From Alphaproteobacteria bacterium SO-S41 (GTDB lineage: Bacteria; Pseudomonadota; Alphaproteobacteria; Micropepsales; Micropepsaceae), in the NCBI GenBank assembly GCA_019670725.1, contig AP024629.1, positions 248,001-312,000 on the forward strand: a stretch of 64,000 bases of DNA, read 5' to 3'. Positions 1-8,340 of the stretch are shown piece by piece. The translations under genes were made by a program, and so were the position numbers. How positions within the stretch are numbered: the stretch's first letter is position 1; the number at the start of each line of letters is the position of its first letter. The notes beneath the pieces were generated by a model, which made no database searches, was not told the origin of the DNA, and was given only the letters and a program-made list of their open reading frames with translations.

Positions 1-18
1 GCTCACGCTCTTCCGGCG

Positions 19-1071
19 TCAGCAGGCGCCGTAGAGGTTTGCGATGGCGCAGGCCATGCCTTCCGCGTCGAAGCTCTCGTTATTGGCGAGGACGATGACG
101 GTGATGCCGGTGGGGAGATCGCGCAGATAGAAATTGGCGGCACCGAACCAGCTGCCCCTATGCGAGACGACCCTACCGTCGTCGCTCACGACCCAGCCGA
201 ACCCATAGCCTTCGCTGTCGCCGTCATCGATGGGCTCGCCGCTGTCGAACGTGCCGTTCGCGAAGAGCAGCTTCATTGTCGCGGCGTCAGCGAGCTTGCC
301 GGATGCCAACGCGGTCTCGTAGCGCGCGAGATCGCCGATCGAGGCGAACACGCTGCCGTCGCAGGTGATCGGGCTCGGCGCGAGGCTGATATCGAAATCA
401 CCGTCGTCGCCGGCATAGCCGGTCGCGGTGGGCGCGAGCCCTTCAGGCGCGCGGGTGTGCGTCATGCCCAGGGGCATGAAGATTTCCCGCTGGAGGATGG
501 TGTTGAAATCCGCTGCGCCGGCGATCTGCATCAAGGCGCTGGCGAGCACGACATAGCCGGTGTTGGAATAGTTGAAATCGGTGCCGGGCGCGAAGTCGAG
601 CTCCTGATCGTTCGCCCAGGCGACGACATCGGCGTTCGTCATCTGGGGTTCGTAGAGATCCTCGTAGTCGGGCAGGCCCGCGACATGATGGATGAGATCG
701 CCGGCGGTGATGGCGCGCCCACCGTCATGCTGCTTGAAGGAGGGCAAAACGCGGTCGATCGGCGCGGCGAGATCGAGCTTTCCCGCCTTCGCGAAGCGCA
801 GCGCGATGAGCGCCGTCATCTCCTTGGAGAGCGAGGCGAGATCGAAGGCGGTGTCCGCCGTGACGGGCGTGCGCCGTGCAATGTCGGCGAGGCCGTAGCC
901 TTTGGTGACAAGCGTCTTGCCGTTCTGCGCGACGAGGATGGCGAGGCCCGGCGTGTCCGTGCCGACGACCGGGGCAACGACGGCGTCGATGTCGCGCTCG
1001 GTCGGCGCCGCCGACGCGAGCGGCGCGGCGATAAGCAGCGCGGCGGCGAGAAGACCGGCGCGCGCACTCAT
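19..1071 (-). CDS. Secreted serine beta-lactamase-family hydrolase
   Basis: 350 aa. Residues 1-21 look like a Sec signal peptide, so the enzyme is probably periplasmic. The fold is that of penicillin-binding-protein-like serine hydrolases: SxxK at S80-L-S-K83, the YxN motif as Y168-S-N170, and an HxG triad (H304-R-G306) in the place of KTG. HxG is usual for class C-like esterases and D-aminopeptidases rather than true beta-lactamases, so the substrate cannot be read from sequence. The ATG at 1071 lies one base after the stop of the upstream exonuclease III gene, so the two are likely cotranscribed. A role in peptidoglycan recycling or ester hydrolysis is possible but inferred. Confidence 0.85.
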   Translation of the reverse strand: MSARAGLLAAALLIAAPLASAAPTERDIDAVVAPVVGTDTPGLAILVAQNGKTLVTKGYGLADIARRTPVTADTAFDLASLSKEMTALIALRFAKAGKLDLAAPIDRVLPSFKQHDGGRAITAGDLIHHVAGLPDYEDLYEPQMTNADVVAWANDQELDFAPGTDFNYSNTGYVVLASALMQIAGAADFNTILQREIFMPLGMTHTRAPEGLAPTATGYAGDDGDFDISLAPSPITCDGSVFASIGDLARYETALASGKLADAATMKLLFANGTFDSGEPIDDGDSEGYGFGWVVSDDGRVVSHRGSWFGAANFYLRDLPTGITVIVLANNESFDAEGMACAIANLYGAC

Positions 1072-1072
1072 A

Positions 1073-1888
1073 TCAGCCGCGCTCCACCGTCACGACGATG
1101 GGGACATGGTCGCTGGGCTGCGGCCAGTCGCGGGCGTCGCGCAGGATGGAGTGGGCTGACACATGGCCCTTCAGCGCCGGGCTCGCCCAGACATGGTCGA
1201 GCCGCCGGCCGCGGTCGGAGACCTTCCAGTCATTGTTGCGATAGCTCCACCAGGAATAGATCTTCTCGGTCAGCGGCACGTATTGGCGCGTGACGTCGAT
1301 CCAGTCCCAGCCGGCGAGGATCGTCTTGAAGCGATCGGTCTCGGCGGGCGTGTGGCTGACGATGTTGAGGAGCTGCTTGTGGCTCCACACATCGTGTTCG
1401 TGCGGCGCGACATTGAGGTCGCCGACCACGATGACGCGGTCGCGCGCCTTGCCGCGACGCTTGCGCCAATAGGCTTCCTTCTCGTCGAGGAATTGCAGCT
1501 TGTGGGCGAACTTCACGTTCGCCTCGGGGTCGGGAATGTCGCCGCCGGCGGGGATGTAATAGTTCTGGATCTCCAGCCCGTCGCCGAGCGTCACGCTGAG
1601 ATGGCGGCCGTCATCCTTGGCGCACCATTCTTGCTTCGACACCTTGGCGAAGGGTTCGCGCGAGAGAATGGCGACGCCGTGATAGCCCTTGCGGCCGTTG
1701 ACCGCGCGATGGGGATAGCCGAGCGCCGCGATGGGATCGTGCGGGAAGAGCGGATCGTCGACCTTGGTCTCCTGCAGGCAGATGACATCGGGCTGGGCCT
1801 CAAGGACGAGGCGCTGCAGCAGCGGCATGCGCAGCCGCACCGAGTTGATGTTCCAGGTGGCGATGACGAGAGGCTTCTGGGCGGTCAT
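1073..1888 (-). CDS. xthA: Exodeoxyribonuclease III
   Basis: 271 aa, the usual length of the ExoIII/AP-endonuclease family. It cleaves DNA 5' to abasic sites and removes 3' blocking groups during base-excision repair. Family signatures are in order: an N-terminal WNINS segment, LQETK carrying the metal-binding glutamate, GDLNVAP in the middle, and SDHVPI with the catalytic Asp-His near the C-terminus. The ATG at 1888 is the only good start. In many alphaproteobacteria xth sits beside lolA and ftsK. Here those genes are more than 50 kb away in the window, though most of that distance is the inserted island. Confidence 0.95.
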   Translation of the reverse strand: MTAQKPLVIATWNINSVRLRMPLLQRLVLEAQPDVICLQETKVDDPLFPHDPIAALGYPHRAVNGRKGYHGVAILSREPFAKVSKQEWCAKDDGRHLSVTLGDGLEIQNYYIPAGGDIPDPEANVKFAHKLQFLDEKEAYWRKRRGKARDRVIVVGDLNVAPHEHDVWSHKQLLNIVSHTPAETDRFKTILAGWDWIDVTRQYVPLTEKIYSWWSYRNNDWKVSDRGRRLDHVWASPALKGHVSAHSILRDARDWPQPSDHVPIVVTVERG

Positions 1889-2006
1889 GGCGTGGCATTA
1901 AGGCGCTGACACGCTCGGCGTCAATTCGACGCATCGCGCCGTTCCGGTCCGGGGGTCTCAATCGCAGCGTAACACCGGTCTGACGGGTCGCAGGGAGGCG
2001 TACGGC

Positions 2007-2477
2007 ATGGCTGACATCGACATGAAAAAGTTAGCGCATGAAATGGCGACCGAGGGCGCCTTCCATGTGATCAGACGCTATGTCGCGGAAAATCAGATCA
2101 GCAAGGAAGACGCCTCTCGCTGGGTTGCGCAAATCTTTGTCGCCCTTGCCGAGAAGGTGAAGGAAGCGCAGCGCGAGCTGCGGCGCCTTGAAACCGTGCT
2201 GGTGCGCCTGAAGGGCGTGACCGACACGGGCAAGCGTGCGCGTCTCTTCAATCCTCGCGATTCGTTATTCCTGAGCCTCGCGCGGGAACTGACAACGTTC
2301 GATAATTGGGTGATCAGCCTCTATGAGACGGATCTGTCGATGATCAGTCTCGGCAATCCAGAACGGGCGCGGGCGAAACCCGTGGAGATGGCGCGCGCCA
2401 TGGACGCCCTGTATGCCAAGCGGCTGGAAGATCATGATTTCCTGCTGAAGGCGCCGGACCTTTTCCGGACCGGCTGA
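2007..2477 (+). CDS. Hypothetical protein, 156 aa
   Basis: I do not recognise this protein. It is charged and helical in appearance, with a central lysine- and arginine-rich stretch (about residues 45-80). No signal peptide, membrane segment or cysteine motif is visible. The ATG at 2007 is preceded by a GGGAGG ribosome-binding site at a good distance. It lies 19 bp upstream of the next gene on the same strand, so the two may form a short operon, and it diverges from xthA across a 118 bp gap that should hold both promoters. Confidence 0.75.
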   Translation: MADIDMKKLAHEMATEGAFHVIRRYVAENQISKEDASRWVAQIFVALAEKVKEAQRELRRLETVLVRLKGVTDTGKRARLFNPRDSLFLSLARELTTFDNWVISLYETDLSMISLGNPERARAKPVEMARAMDALYAKRLEDHDFLLKAPDLFRTG

Positions 2478-2496
2478 TCGGAGACTGACCACCGTG

Positions 2497-3450
2497 ATGC
2501 GTCTTGCTCTTGCCGCGACTGTTGCCGCGCTGCTCATCGCGCCCGCCCTTGCCTTCGGCACCGTGAACGTCCTCGGCCAGGATGCCGAGCATGAGAAGAT
2601 CACGCGGCTCGCGTTCAAGGATCTGGGCTTCGGGCCCGATACGCTGGATGCGCTCGCCGGCAAGACCGGCACGTTCGGCGCCGTCGGGGCGCCCGATCGT
2701 CCCGATCGCGGGTTGATGGGCGAGCCGGCCGCGCACTGCGACGGCGGCGATTATCTCAACCTCACCGGCTATCCGCAGAGCGTGGCGGAGGCCGAGGCGC
2801 GGCTGACAGCCTGCCGTGACTGGATCACCGGGGCGCTGCGCCGGGCGGTGACACGGGCGGGCGATATCGTGCCGCCCGGCGAGGACGAGATCGCGACGGG
2901 AGAGATTCCCGAATATGTCGGCTGCGTCTTCAACGGCAAGGCGGGCCGGGCGAAATGCGATGTGCTGGAGGCGCTGGGTCTCGCACTGCACGCGTCGGAG
3001 GACTTCTATTCGCACACCAATTGGGTCGATCGGCCCGCGCCCGGCGATACCGGCGCGCTGAACCCGCCGGGGCTCGGCCAGGACGGGCCGGCGCCATGGC
3101 TCGACCCGCGCCAGAACGTCGCCTTCCCGGCGGGGCTGATGAGCGGCTGCTATGATGGGATCGAGGAAGAGAAACACTGCCTCTACGGCGCCAACCGCCC
3201 CCGCGTGCGGCACCTTGCGCTCAACAAGGATACCGGGCCGATCGATCCGGCGACGGGTGCGACCGGCCCCGGCACGACGCCGCGCGGCGCGATCAACGGC
3301 AATTTCGAGCGCGCCGTCGCAGCAGCGGCGGCCGATGCGCGGGACAAATGGCTGTTCGCGGAAAGCGAGATCCTGAGGCTCTACGGACCGGAGCGGGGGA
3401 AGCTGATCGTCTGTGCGATCAAGTCGGACGATCCGGACGACTGCAAGTGA
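2497..3450 (+). CDS. Secreted Het-C / S1-P1-nuclease-like protein
   Basis: About 317 aa with a clear signal peptide (roughly residues 1-20). A histidine-rich patch around residue 165 reads H-A-S-E-D-F-Y-S-H-T-N-W, and an upstream His-Glu pair sits near residue 32. The HxxxDxxSHxNW pattern is characteristic of Het-C-like proteins and of the zinc-dependent phospholipase C / S1-P1 nuclease fold, where such residues bind metal. The substrate is unknown. Several cysteine pairs fit export to the periplasm. GTG at 2494 is directly followed by ATG at 2497; I use the ATG. The stop lies 24 bp before the island's left attachment repeat, making this the last backbone gene before the insertion. Confidence 0.7.
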   Translation: MRLALAATVAALLIAPALAFGTVNVLGQDAEHEKITRLAFKDLGFGPDTLDALAGKTGTFGAVGAPDRPDRGLMGEPAAHCDGGDYLNLTGYPQSVAEAEARLTACRDWITGALRRAVTRAGDIVPPGEDEIATGEIPEYVGCVFNGKAGRAKCDVLEALGLALHASEDFYSHTNWVDRPAPGDTGALNPPGLGQDGPAPWLDPRQNVAFPAGLMSGCYDGIEEEKHCLYGANRPRVRHLALNKDTGPIDPATGATGPGTTPRGAINGNFERAVAAAAADARDKWLFAESEILRLYGPERGKLIVCAIKSDDPDDCK

Positions 3451-3474
3451 GCCGCTTCGGCCGTTCGGACATTA

Positions 3475-3524
3475 AATGGAGCGGGCGAGGCGATTCGAAC
3501 GCCCGACCCCAACCTTGGCAAGGT
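3475..3524. repeat. attL, left direct repeat (tRNA-Gly 3' fragment)
   Basis: Fifty bases identical to 39527-39576. Read on the minus strand it is the 3' part of tRNA-Gly from the anticodon arm to the encoded CCA (TGG at 3477-3479 on the plus strand). Sequence beyond 3524 no longer matches a tRNA, so this copy is not functional. It marks the left junction of the integrated island. Confidence 0.93.
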
Positions 3525-3663
3525 CAGGGCGGCTAATTGCCGGGTTCTGCCGCCTTTTACCTAATCTAGGCAAAAAGCCCATAAAAGCGGCTATTTTCGG
3601 GTTTATCCGGGCTGCCACACTGCTACACTCTTTCCTGCGGCTAGCCACTGTTGGCTGCCGCCC

Positions 3664-3681
3664 GCTTCCGCAGTGCTTCCG
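3664..3681 (+). repeat. Candidate integrase arm-type site, left
   Basis: The 18-mer GCTTCCGCAGTGCTTCCG contains GCTTCCG twice, 11 bp apart. It matches 39448-39465 near the other end of the island at 17 of 18 positions, in the same orientation. An inverted half-copy (ACGGAAGCA) lies at 3701-3709. Short repeats just inside both attachment sites are typical arm sites for tyrosine integrases and excision factors. The role is inferred. Confidence 0.5.
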
Positions 3682-3722
3682 CGGCCCGGGTGGGGGTTCT
3701 ACGGAAGCAGGGGCCAACGCGG

Positions 3723-4991
3723 ATGGTAAAGCTCACGATTCGAACAGTTCGTGCCGCAGTTGAAGCGCACGAGGGGCGCGAACGCTTTGTTTGGGATGAA
3801 GAGATCAAGGGGTTTGGCCTGCGGATCAACCCATCAGGCGTATCCAGCTACCTAATTCAATATCGCACTGTTCACGGTCAAACACGGCGTCTTTCTCTGG
3901 GCTCAGCTAATGTCGTTACGCCAGAGCTGGCGCGCCAGCGTGCCCGTATAGAGCTCGGAAGAGTGCAAAGCGGTAATGACCCTTCGGCGGAACGAACTGC
4001 AACGCGGCAGGCAATCACGGTTGCTCAACTTTGTGACGAGTACCTGAAAGTCGAAACCGAATTAGGCAGGATCAAAAAATCGACGCTCGCGATGGATCGA
4101 TCCCGGATTGAGCGCCACGTCAAACCGCTTTTGGGAAGCAGACCCGTCGCAGCTCTATCGACAAATGACATTGAGACGTTTCTCCGCGACGTAGTGGCTG
4201 GGAAGACCGCACGAGTCAGTTCGGAGACAAAACTGCGCGGCCGTGGTGGAGTAACCACTGGTGGCCAAGGCGTTGCGGCGCGAACTGTGTCGATGCTGGG
4301 CACCATCCTTGAGCGAGCGATAAAAGCAGGAGCAATTACTCGTAACCCTGTGCGTGGAGTTAGGCGGCCGGCAGACGCACGGTTGGCGCCTCCCTTCTCA
4401 TTCGATTTTGTTCGCCAACTGGGCGTAGCAATTAAGGAAGCGTCGGAGTCGGGTGAGAATGCTACTGCGATTAGCGCTATAAAACTCTTGCTACTCACCG
4501 GCTGTCGAAGAAACGAGATACTGTCACTCCGGTCGGAGGCAATCGATACACGAGGTCGTTGCTTCCGGTTCGCCGACACGAAAAGCGGGCCTCAGCTCCG
4601 CCCCGTTGGTAAGGGCGCATTCGTCCTGCTTGAAGCCGTCCCGAGAGCGCAGTCTTCCGCATACGTATTTGCCGCTAGCACTGGCGCTGGGCATTTTGTC
4701 GGACTGCCCCGCGTATGGAAGCGCCTCCTAACGCGCGCCCAGCTACCCGATATGCCGCTTCACTCCCTTCGACACTGGTTCGCATCGGCCGCCGCGGAAC
4801 TAGGCTTCAGCGAGCTGACAATTGCCGGGTTGCTTGGTCATCGCGTGAAGGGAGTAACCGCAAGATATGCGGTTGTCCCCGATAGCTCTCTAGCGTCAGC
4901 CGCGGATCACGTTTCAGCGCGGTTGTTAGAAGCTCTGGATAACCGCGAGCCGGACCACAACATCGTCCGGCTTGAGGTGGCGAGCAGATGA
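3723..4991 (+). CDS. Tyrosine recombinase / island integrase
   Basis: 422 aa, DUF4102-type integrase of the kind that targets tRNA genes. The N-terminal arm-binding domain (about residues 1-85) is followed by a SAM-like core-binding domain and a C-terminal catalytic domain. Catalytic residues are visible: Arg in TGCRRNEI, the H-S-L-R-H box, the L-L-G-H box, and the nucleophile Tyr in TARYAVV. A longer in-frame start exists at 3651, but the family N-terminus begins at the ATG at 3723. The gene lies 200 bp inside attL, as expected for the enzyme that integrates the island into tRNA-Gly. Its stop overlaps the next start (ATGA). Confidence 0.93.
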   Translation: MVKLTIRTVRAAVEAHEGRERFVWDEEIKGFGLRINPSGVSSYLIQYRTVHGQTRRLSLGSANVVTPELARQRARIELGRVQSGNDPSAERTATRQAITVAQLCDEYLKVETELGRIKKSTLAMDRSRIERHVKPLLGSRPVAALSTNDIETFLRDVVAGKTARVSSETKLRGRGGVTTGGQGVAARTVSMLGTILERAIKAGAITRNPVRGVRRPADARLAPPFSFDFVRQLGVAIKEASESGENATAISAIKLLLLTGCRRNEILSLRSEAIDTRGRCFRFADTKSGPQLRPVGKGAFVLLEAVPRAQSSAYVFAASTGAGHFVGLPRVWKRLLTRAQLPDMPLHSLRHWFASAAAELGFSELTIAGLLGHRVKGVTARYAVVPDSSLASAADHVSARLLEALDNREPDHNIVRLEVASR

Positions 4992-5728
4992 CGAGGCCCG
5001 CACGCCAAGGCAAGCGGCGAAAGCCGGAGGCTATCGGTCGCTACCAACGCCCTTTGATAACGCGGAGAGCAAACATGCTGCTGGATCAAAGCGAGCTTGC
5101 CGCGGCTCTCGATGTAACGGCCAAGAGTGGTCTGCCTCCTCTCGACATGCGCTTAGCAAATCAGCTCAACCTCCTCGTTTCAGACTGGGTCCAAGCTAAC
5201 CAGCAAGTTTCGGCGTCACCTAGTGATGCAGAAAAAACTAGGACGCTAAATGCCTTGGGAACCGCCGTCGCCGATGCGCTGCTCTGCCTTCGCCCCTTAG
5301 GTTCACCTAGAGCCAACTGGCTGCCTAACCTCCTAAGGCAAACTCCAGCCTCGCTTCTGTACCAAAACCGGGCCGCCAAAGACCTTGTCGACGAAACCGT
5401 CGGTCTCCTCCAACTTCTGGAAACCGCGGCGACAGAGACCGCTTCTATCCGGGTTGGATTTTCGGAAGACGAAGCTAGCGACACGCACCTGTTGATCGCG
5501 CTCGGTGATTTTTTTAAGCACGCCACAGGCCGGGACTGGAAGCAGGGGTCAGGCCCTTTTTTCCGGTTCGCTCGTCGCATCCTGAATCTGATGCATGACC
5601 GGCATTGCTGGCCAACCGGAAAAGCGCCAGTTGGCGATGCCGCCCTCAGAAGTCAGATTGGGCGCGCATTCAAGAAAGTGTTCAACGATCGGCAAGCTCG
5701 TGCCAACGAAGAGCACTCAACTACCTAG
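4988..5728 (+). CDS. Hypothetical protein translationally coupled to the integrase
   Basis: 246 aa from the ATG at 4988, whose first bases overlap the integrase stop. An internal ATG at 5075 would give a shorter form. No family is recognised. The N-terminus is basic (about the first 28 residues), and the body is helical with many leucines. No membrane segment or catalytic motif is apparent. Its place behind the integrase suggests a role in element maintenance or excision, but that is inference from position only. GC content is lower than the backbone. Confidence 0.65.
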   Translation: MTRPARQGKRRKPEAIGRYQRPLITRRANMLLDQSELAAALDVTAKSGLPPLDMRLANQLNLLVSDWVQANQQVSASPSDAEKTRTLNALGTAVADALLCLRPLGSPRANWLPNLLRQTPASLLYQNRAAKDLVDETVGLLQLLETAATETASIRVGFSEDEASDTHLLIALGDFFKHATGRDWKQGSGPFFRFARRILNLMHDRHCWPTGKAPVGDAALRSQIGRAFKKVFNDRQARANEEHSTT

Positions 5729-5793
5729 CACGACTTAGGTCAGTGTTGCCCACCACCGCCGCATGTTGCCGGCCGCCAGATGGGACACACGTC

Positions 5794-6021
5794 ATGCAAA
5801 GCAATGAAAAGCTCCTCACGACCGCAGAGGCCTCAGAACGCCTTGGCCTAGGCCGCTCCACTCTCGAGAAATTGCGTTGCTCGGGCAAAGGCCCGAAATT
5901 CCACAAGCTCGCATATGCGGTGCGGTATGCCGAAAGCGATCTCGCCGCGTGGCTAAAGGATCGCCAGCGCTCGTCGACCTCGCAGAACAAGTTTGTGCCG
6001 CTCTCGCGCGCGAACACCTAG
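5794..6021 (+). CDS. AlpA-like / MerR-type helix-turn-helix protein, possible excisionase
   Basis: 75 aa. The segment from about residue 7 to 57 has the winged-helix layout of AlpA/excisionase DNA-binding proteins: LLTTAEASERLGLGRSTLEK, then G-P-x-F-H-K, then VRYAESDLAAWL. The ATG at 5794 starts at the family's normal N-terminus; the longer in-frame extension back to 5605 overlaps the previous gene and looks spurious. Such proteins either bend DNA for excision together with the integrase or activate element promoters. The adjacent integrase and replication-type gene support either role. Confidence 0.8.
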   Translation: MQSNEKLLTTAEASERLGLGRSTLEKLRCSGKGPKFHKLAYAVRYAESDLAAWLKDRQRSSTSQNKFVPLSRANT

Positions 6022-6052
6022 CCCGAGAAAACTTGGGAATAGGTATTCAGCC

Positions 6053-7093
6053 ATGGCAGACAATTCTCACGGGCCCGGCCCAGAAAATCGGCAGATTGAA
6101 AACCGCTTCCTTGTCAACGCGGCTGACCGTCCTCCCTATACGGGTGCAGGCCGGTCGGCGAAATATTTCGGTGATGGATGCGCCGAGCTTGGCTTCGCCG
6201 GGCGCTCAGAAGCTGTGAAAACCAGCGCTTCAGACGCTGCGTGCAAAAGCCAATCGTCCTCTTTGGGAAGCGATACGACGGACGACAAAACAACTTTGAG
6301 CGCGCGGACCCAGACGCGAGCCACAACGTGCCTGTCATTTTCGCAATGTGAAGGGATCTTCGCTGCCGCGGGCTTCGCCTACGAGATTGGCCTGCCGCTC
6401 AATCGATTGATCACGATCAATTGGTCGACGATGGGTCTCTCTGACAAGGAGGCAAGCCTCGCAACCCCCAAGTTTCTGACGCGGCTTCGCGACTGGATCC
6501 GCAAGTCGGGTGGCGAGTTGGCGTATGTCTGGGTCCGAGAGAATGGCAACGAAGAAGGATCGCACGTCCACATCCTCGCGCACATCCCAACCACCATGAC
6601 GTGGAATTCGGGACGAAGCGTGAAATGGGTCAAAGAAATCGCGGCGCGGCCATACAGGCGAGGTGCGATTGACACTCGAATCATCGCGCGGTCGAAAAAA
6701 GCTGCCTCGATCACCCCTCGCTTATATGAGGCAAACCTCGGAGAGGTCGTCGGCTACATTTGCAAGGGCGGCCCCACGATCGACGAGGATGGGCTGGTCC
6801 GAGCTGCAAAGAGAAATACGGGTCGGGTTCTCGGAAAGCGCGCTGGATGGAGCCAAAACATCGGGCAGAACTCCAGAGAGAGACTGAGCGCCGAGAAGGC
6901 ATCGCACAGGAAGCGACAGGTTGATTGCCGTCAGTTCTCATCTGAAAGTGTGCAGGAGGTAAAACGCGACAACGACCCCGTTCCTCAGGTCTCCGGCGAG
7001 AAGGCCTATTTGCAAGGCCTCTCTGCAACAACGCTCCGCAGGGTTCATCGGTCGCGATTGTTAAAGTGGGCGTTCCACCCGCAGGCGCCATAA
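6053..7093 (+). CDS. HUH-motif replication initiator-like protein
   Basis: 346 aa from the ATG at 6053. The central part carries E-G-S-H-V-H-I-L-A-H-I-P, matching the hydrophobic HUH box that binds metal in rolling-circle initiators and relaxases. It is preceded by a strand-like YVWVRE. A tyrosine-containing segment (residues about 220-240, NLGEVVGYICKG) could supply the nucleophile. The layout resembles replication proteins of inovirus-like and other small integrative elements. The first 85 residues are low-complexity and polar. If active it could nick an origin for replication or mobilisation of the excised island. Family placement is by motif only. Confidence 0.65.
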   Translation: MADNSHGPGPENRQIENRFLVNAADRPPYTGAGRSAKYFGDGCAELGFAGRSEAVKTSASDAACKSQSSSLGSDTTDDKTTLSARTQTRATTCLSFSQCEGIFAAAGFAYEIGLPLNRLITINWSTMGLSDKEASLATPKFLTRLRDWIRKSGGELAYVWVRENGNEEGSHVHILAHIPTTMTWNSGRSVKWVKEIAARPYRRGAIDTRIIARSKKAASITPRLYEANLGEVVGYICKGGPTIDEDGLVRAAKRNTGRVLGKRAGWSQNIGQNSRERLSAEKASHRKRQVDCRQFSSESVQEVKRDNDPVPQVSGEKAYLQGLSATTLRRVHRSRLLKWAFHPQAP

Positions 7094-7444
7094 TCCGATG
7101 GCGGGAGCCCAAACGGCGAACCCCCCTCTAAACGGGAGGCGGCAGTCTTAAAAGTTGACGCGTCATATTTGTTATTTTGGGCGAGACAATCCGCTCGCCC
7201 GGCGAAGTCCGTGGAACGTAAAATGTGACGGGCGTGGTAGGTCAAATTTCAGCGTTCTGTCATCGTCCTTCGGAGATTTATGAACGGCATATGTGGGCGC
7301 TAGTGGGGCCGCATAGTTACGCTACGAACTGGGTCGAGAAATGGCGAAAATCGACTCGTCAAATCTGATACTTTGGTCGGGCCTCTGTCATGCGGCGTAC
7401 GATGCCTGTCTTGGCGAAAAGACCAAAGTCGAGGAGCGTGCCGG
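7094..7444. other. Intergenic stretch with a hairpin downstream of the HUH gene
   Basis: 351 bp without a convincing gene. A 7 bp inverted repeat (GGGCGAG / CTCGCCC, 8-base loop) spans 7179-7200. It lacks a T tract, so it is not an obvious terminator, and it could be part of an origin for the neighbouring HUH protein. A short plus-strand ORF from 7341 overlaps the next gene in another frame and is probably not coding. Confidence 0.4.
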
Positions 7445-8008
7445 ATGCAGACAATCGTTGATTTCGGATCACTTCCAGCGGGTTTCCCGACACACCGTCA
7501 TGTGCCGGCGTTTTGGGAAGCGCTGGGGCGTGCAGTCGCCACTTTTGGCTATCTGGAAGAGACCCTCGCGAAGGCGATCTTCGCCTTTACCGGGATGAGG
7601 CAGTACCCGGAACATGAGGCTGCAGCGCGGCTCGATGCATGGCTTCCTCAACTCAAACGCGCCCTGTCCGCACCGTTGGGACAGCTGATTGATCTCTATG
7701 CTGGAGCGGTGAAGGATTTTGAAGCGGTTCCTCTGGGTTTTGACAATCTGATAGTGGAGATGCGCACAGCCGCATCGATCAGAAACGTTTTGTGCCATGG
7801 GTCGTGGCGCTCGCCGGACGCCGACGGATATTCGCTGATACAATTCATGCGACGAGATGACATGCTCTTTGACACACCGGTCGATCTCGCGTTTCTGTAT
7901 CAGGTGCAGTCCGCCACCAGTTCCCTCGCCGTAGCGGTTGTAAATACCGTGACCACGATGGGATGGCAGTTTCCGGGATCAAACGGCCCGGGCCGACCAA
8001 TAATGTAG
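7445..8008 (+). CDS. Hypothetical protein with HEPN-like RNxxxH motif
   Basis: 187 aa from the ATG at 7445; a longer in-frame start at 7373 is less likely. No named family is recognised. The segment I-R-N-V-L-C-H-G (about residues 117-124) has the R-x4-H spacing of HEPN-domain ribonucleases, in a helical context that also fits general HEPN or toxin-like proteins. It sits in the accessory zone of the island, beside a divergent XRE regulator. That could mean a toxin-regulator pair, but the two genes converge and the link is speculative. Confidence 0.55.
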   Translation: MQTIVDFGSLPAGFPTHRHVPAFWEALGRAVATFGYLEETLAKAIFAFTGMRQYPEHEAAARLDAWLPQLKRALSAPLGQLIDLYAGAVKDFEAVPLGFDNLIVEMRTAASIRNVLCHGSWRSPDADGYSLIQFMRRDDMLFDTPVDLAFLYQVQSATSSLAVAVVNTVTTMGWQFPGSNGPGRPIM

Positions 8009-8067
8009 GACGATCTCGGGGGAACGATCACGCCAACCTCGTTACAGAACGGGCCAAGGGTTGTAGT

Positions 8068-8334
8068 TTACGATGACTTTGGTTTTCGCCCGCGCCCCAG
8101 CGGCTCGGGGCGTCTAGCGTTTGCTGCAGGTATCCTGAAGAACTCAGTGATGGGCGCCTCCAAACAGGCAGCTAGTCGATCTAATAGATCGACCGTCGCA
8201 TTCCCCTGCTCACGTTCGAGTTCGCCGAGATAAGCTCTATCAATGCCGCTGTCGGCCGCCAAACGCTCCTGCGAAAATCCGCGGGCTGTCCTAAGCCGTC
8301 TTACATTCCAAGCTAGGAGCGCCCTGCCTCGCAT
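8068..8334 (-). CDS. XRE-family transcriptional regulator
   Basis: 88 aa. A Cro/C1-type helix-turn-helix occupies about residues 8-62 (N-V-R-R-L-R..., G-F-S-Q-E-R-L-A, I-D-R-A-Y-L-G-E-L-E-R). A short basic tail follows. The start at 8334 lies only six bases from the start of the divergent gene at 8341, inside a GCATGCATGC palindrome, so at least one of these starts may be downstream or leaderless. It is a candidate regulator of the flanking island genes; the target is unknown. Confidence 0.85.
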   Translation of the reverse strand: MRGRALLAWNVRRLRTARGFSQERLAADSGIDRAYLGELEREQGNATVDLLDRLAACLEAPITEFFRIPAANARRPEPLGRGRKPKSS

Positions 8335-8340
8335 GCATGC

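Noticed and set aside
160-1293. Long plus-strand ORF of 377 codons
   Set aside because: It lies antisense to the serine hydrolase and exonuclease III genes, which have clear family motifs; its own translation is arginine-rich and unlike any protein.
3475-3524. A second tRNA-Gly gene near the left island end
   Set aside because: The match stops after the anticodon arm and lacks the D arm and 5' acceptor strand, so it is only the attachment-site duplicate.
7341-7598. Short 85-codon ORF before the HEPN-like gene
   Set aside because: It overlaps the start of the next gene in another frame and turns into a basic, serine-rich translation typical of a shadow frame.
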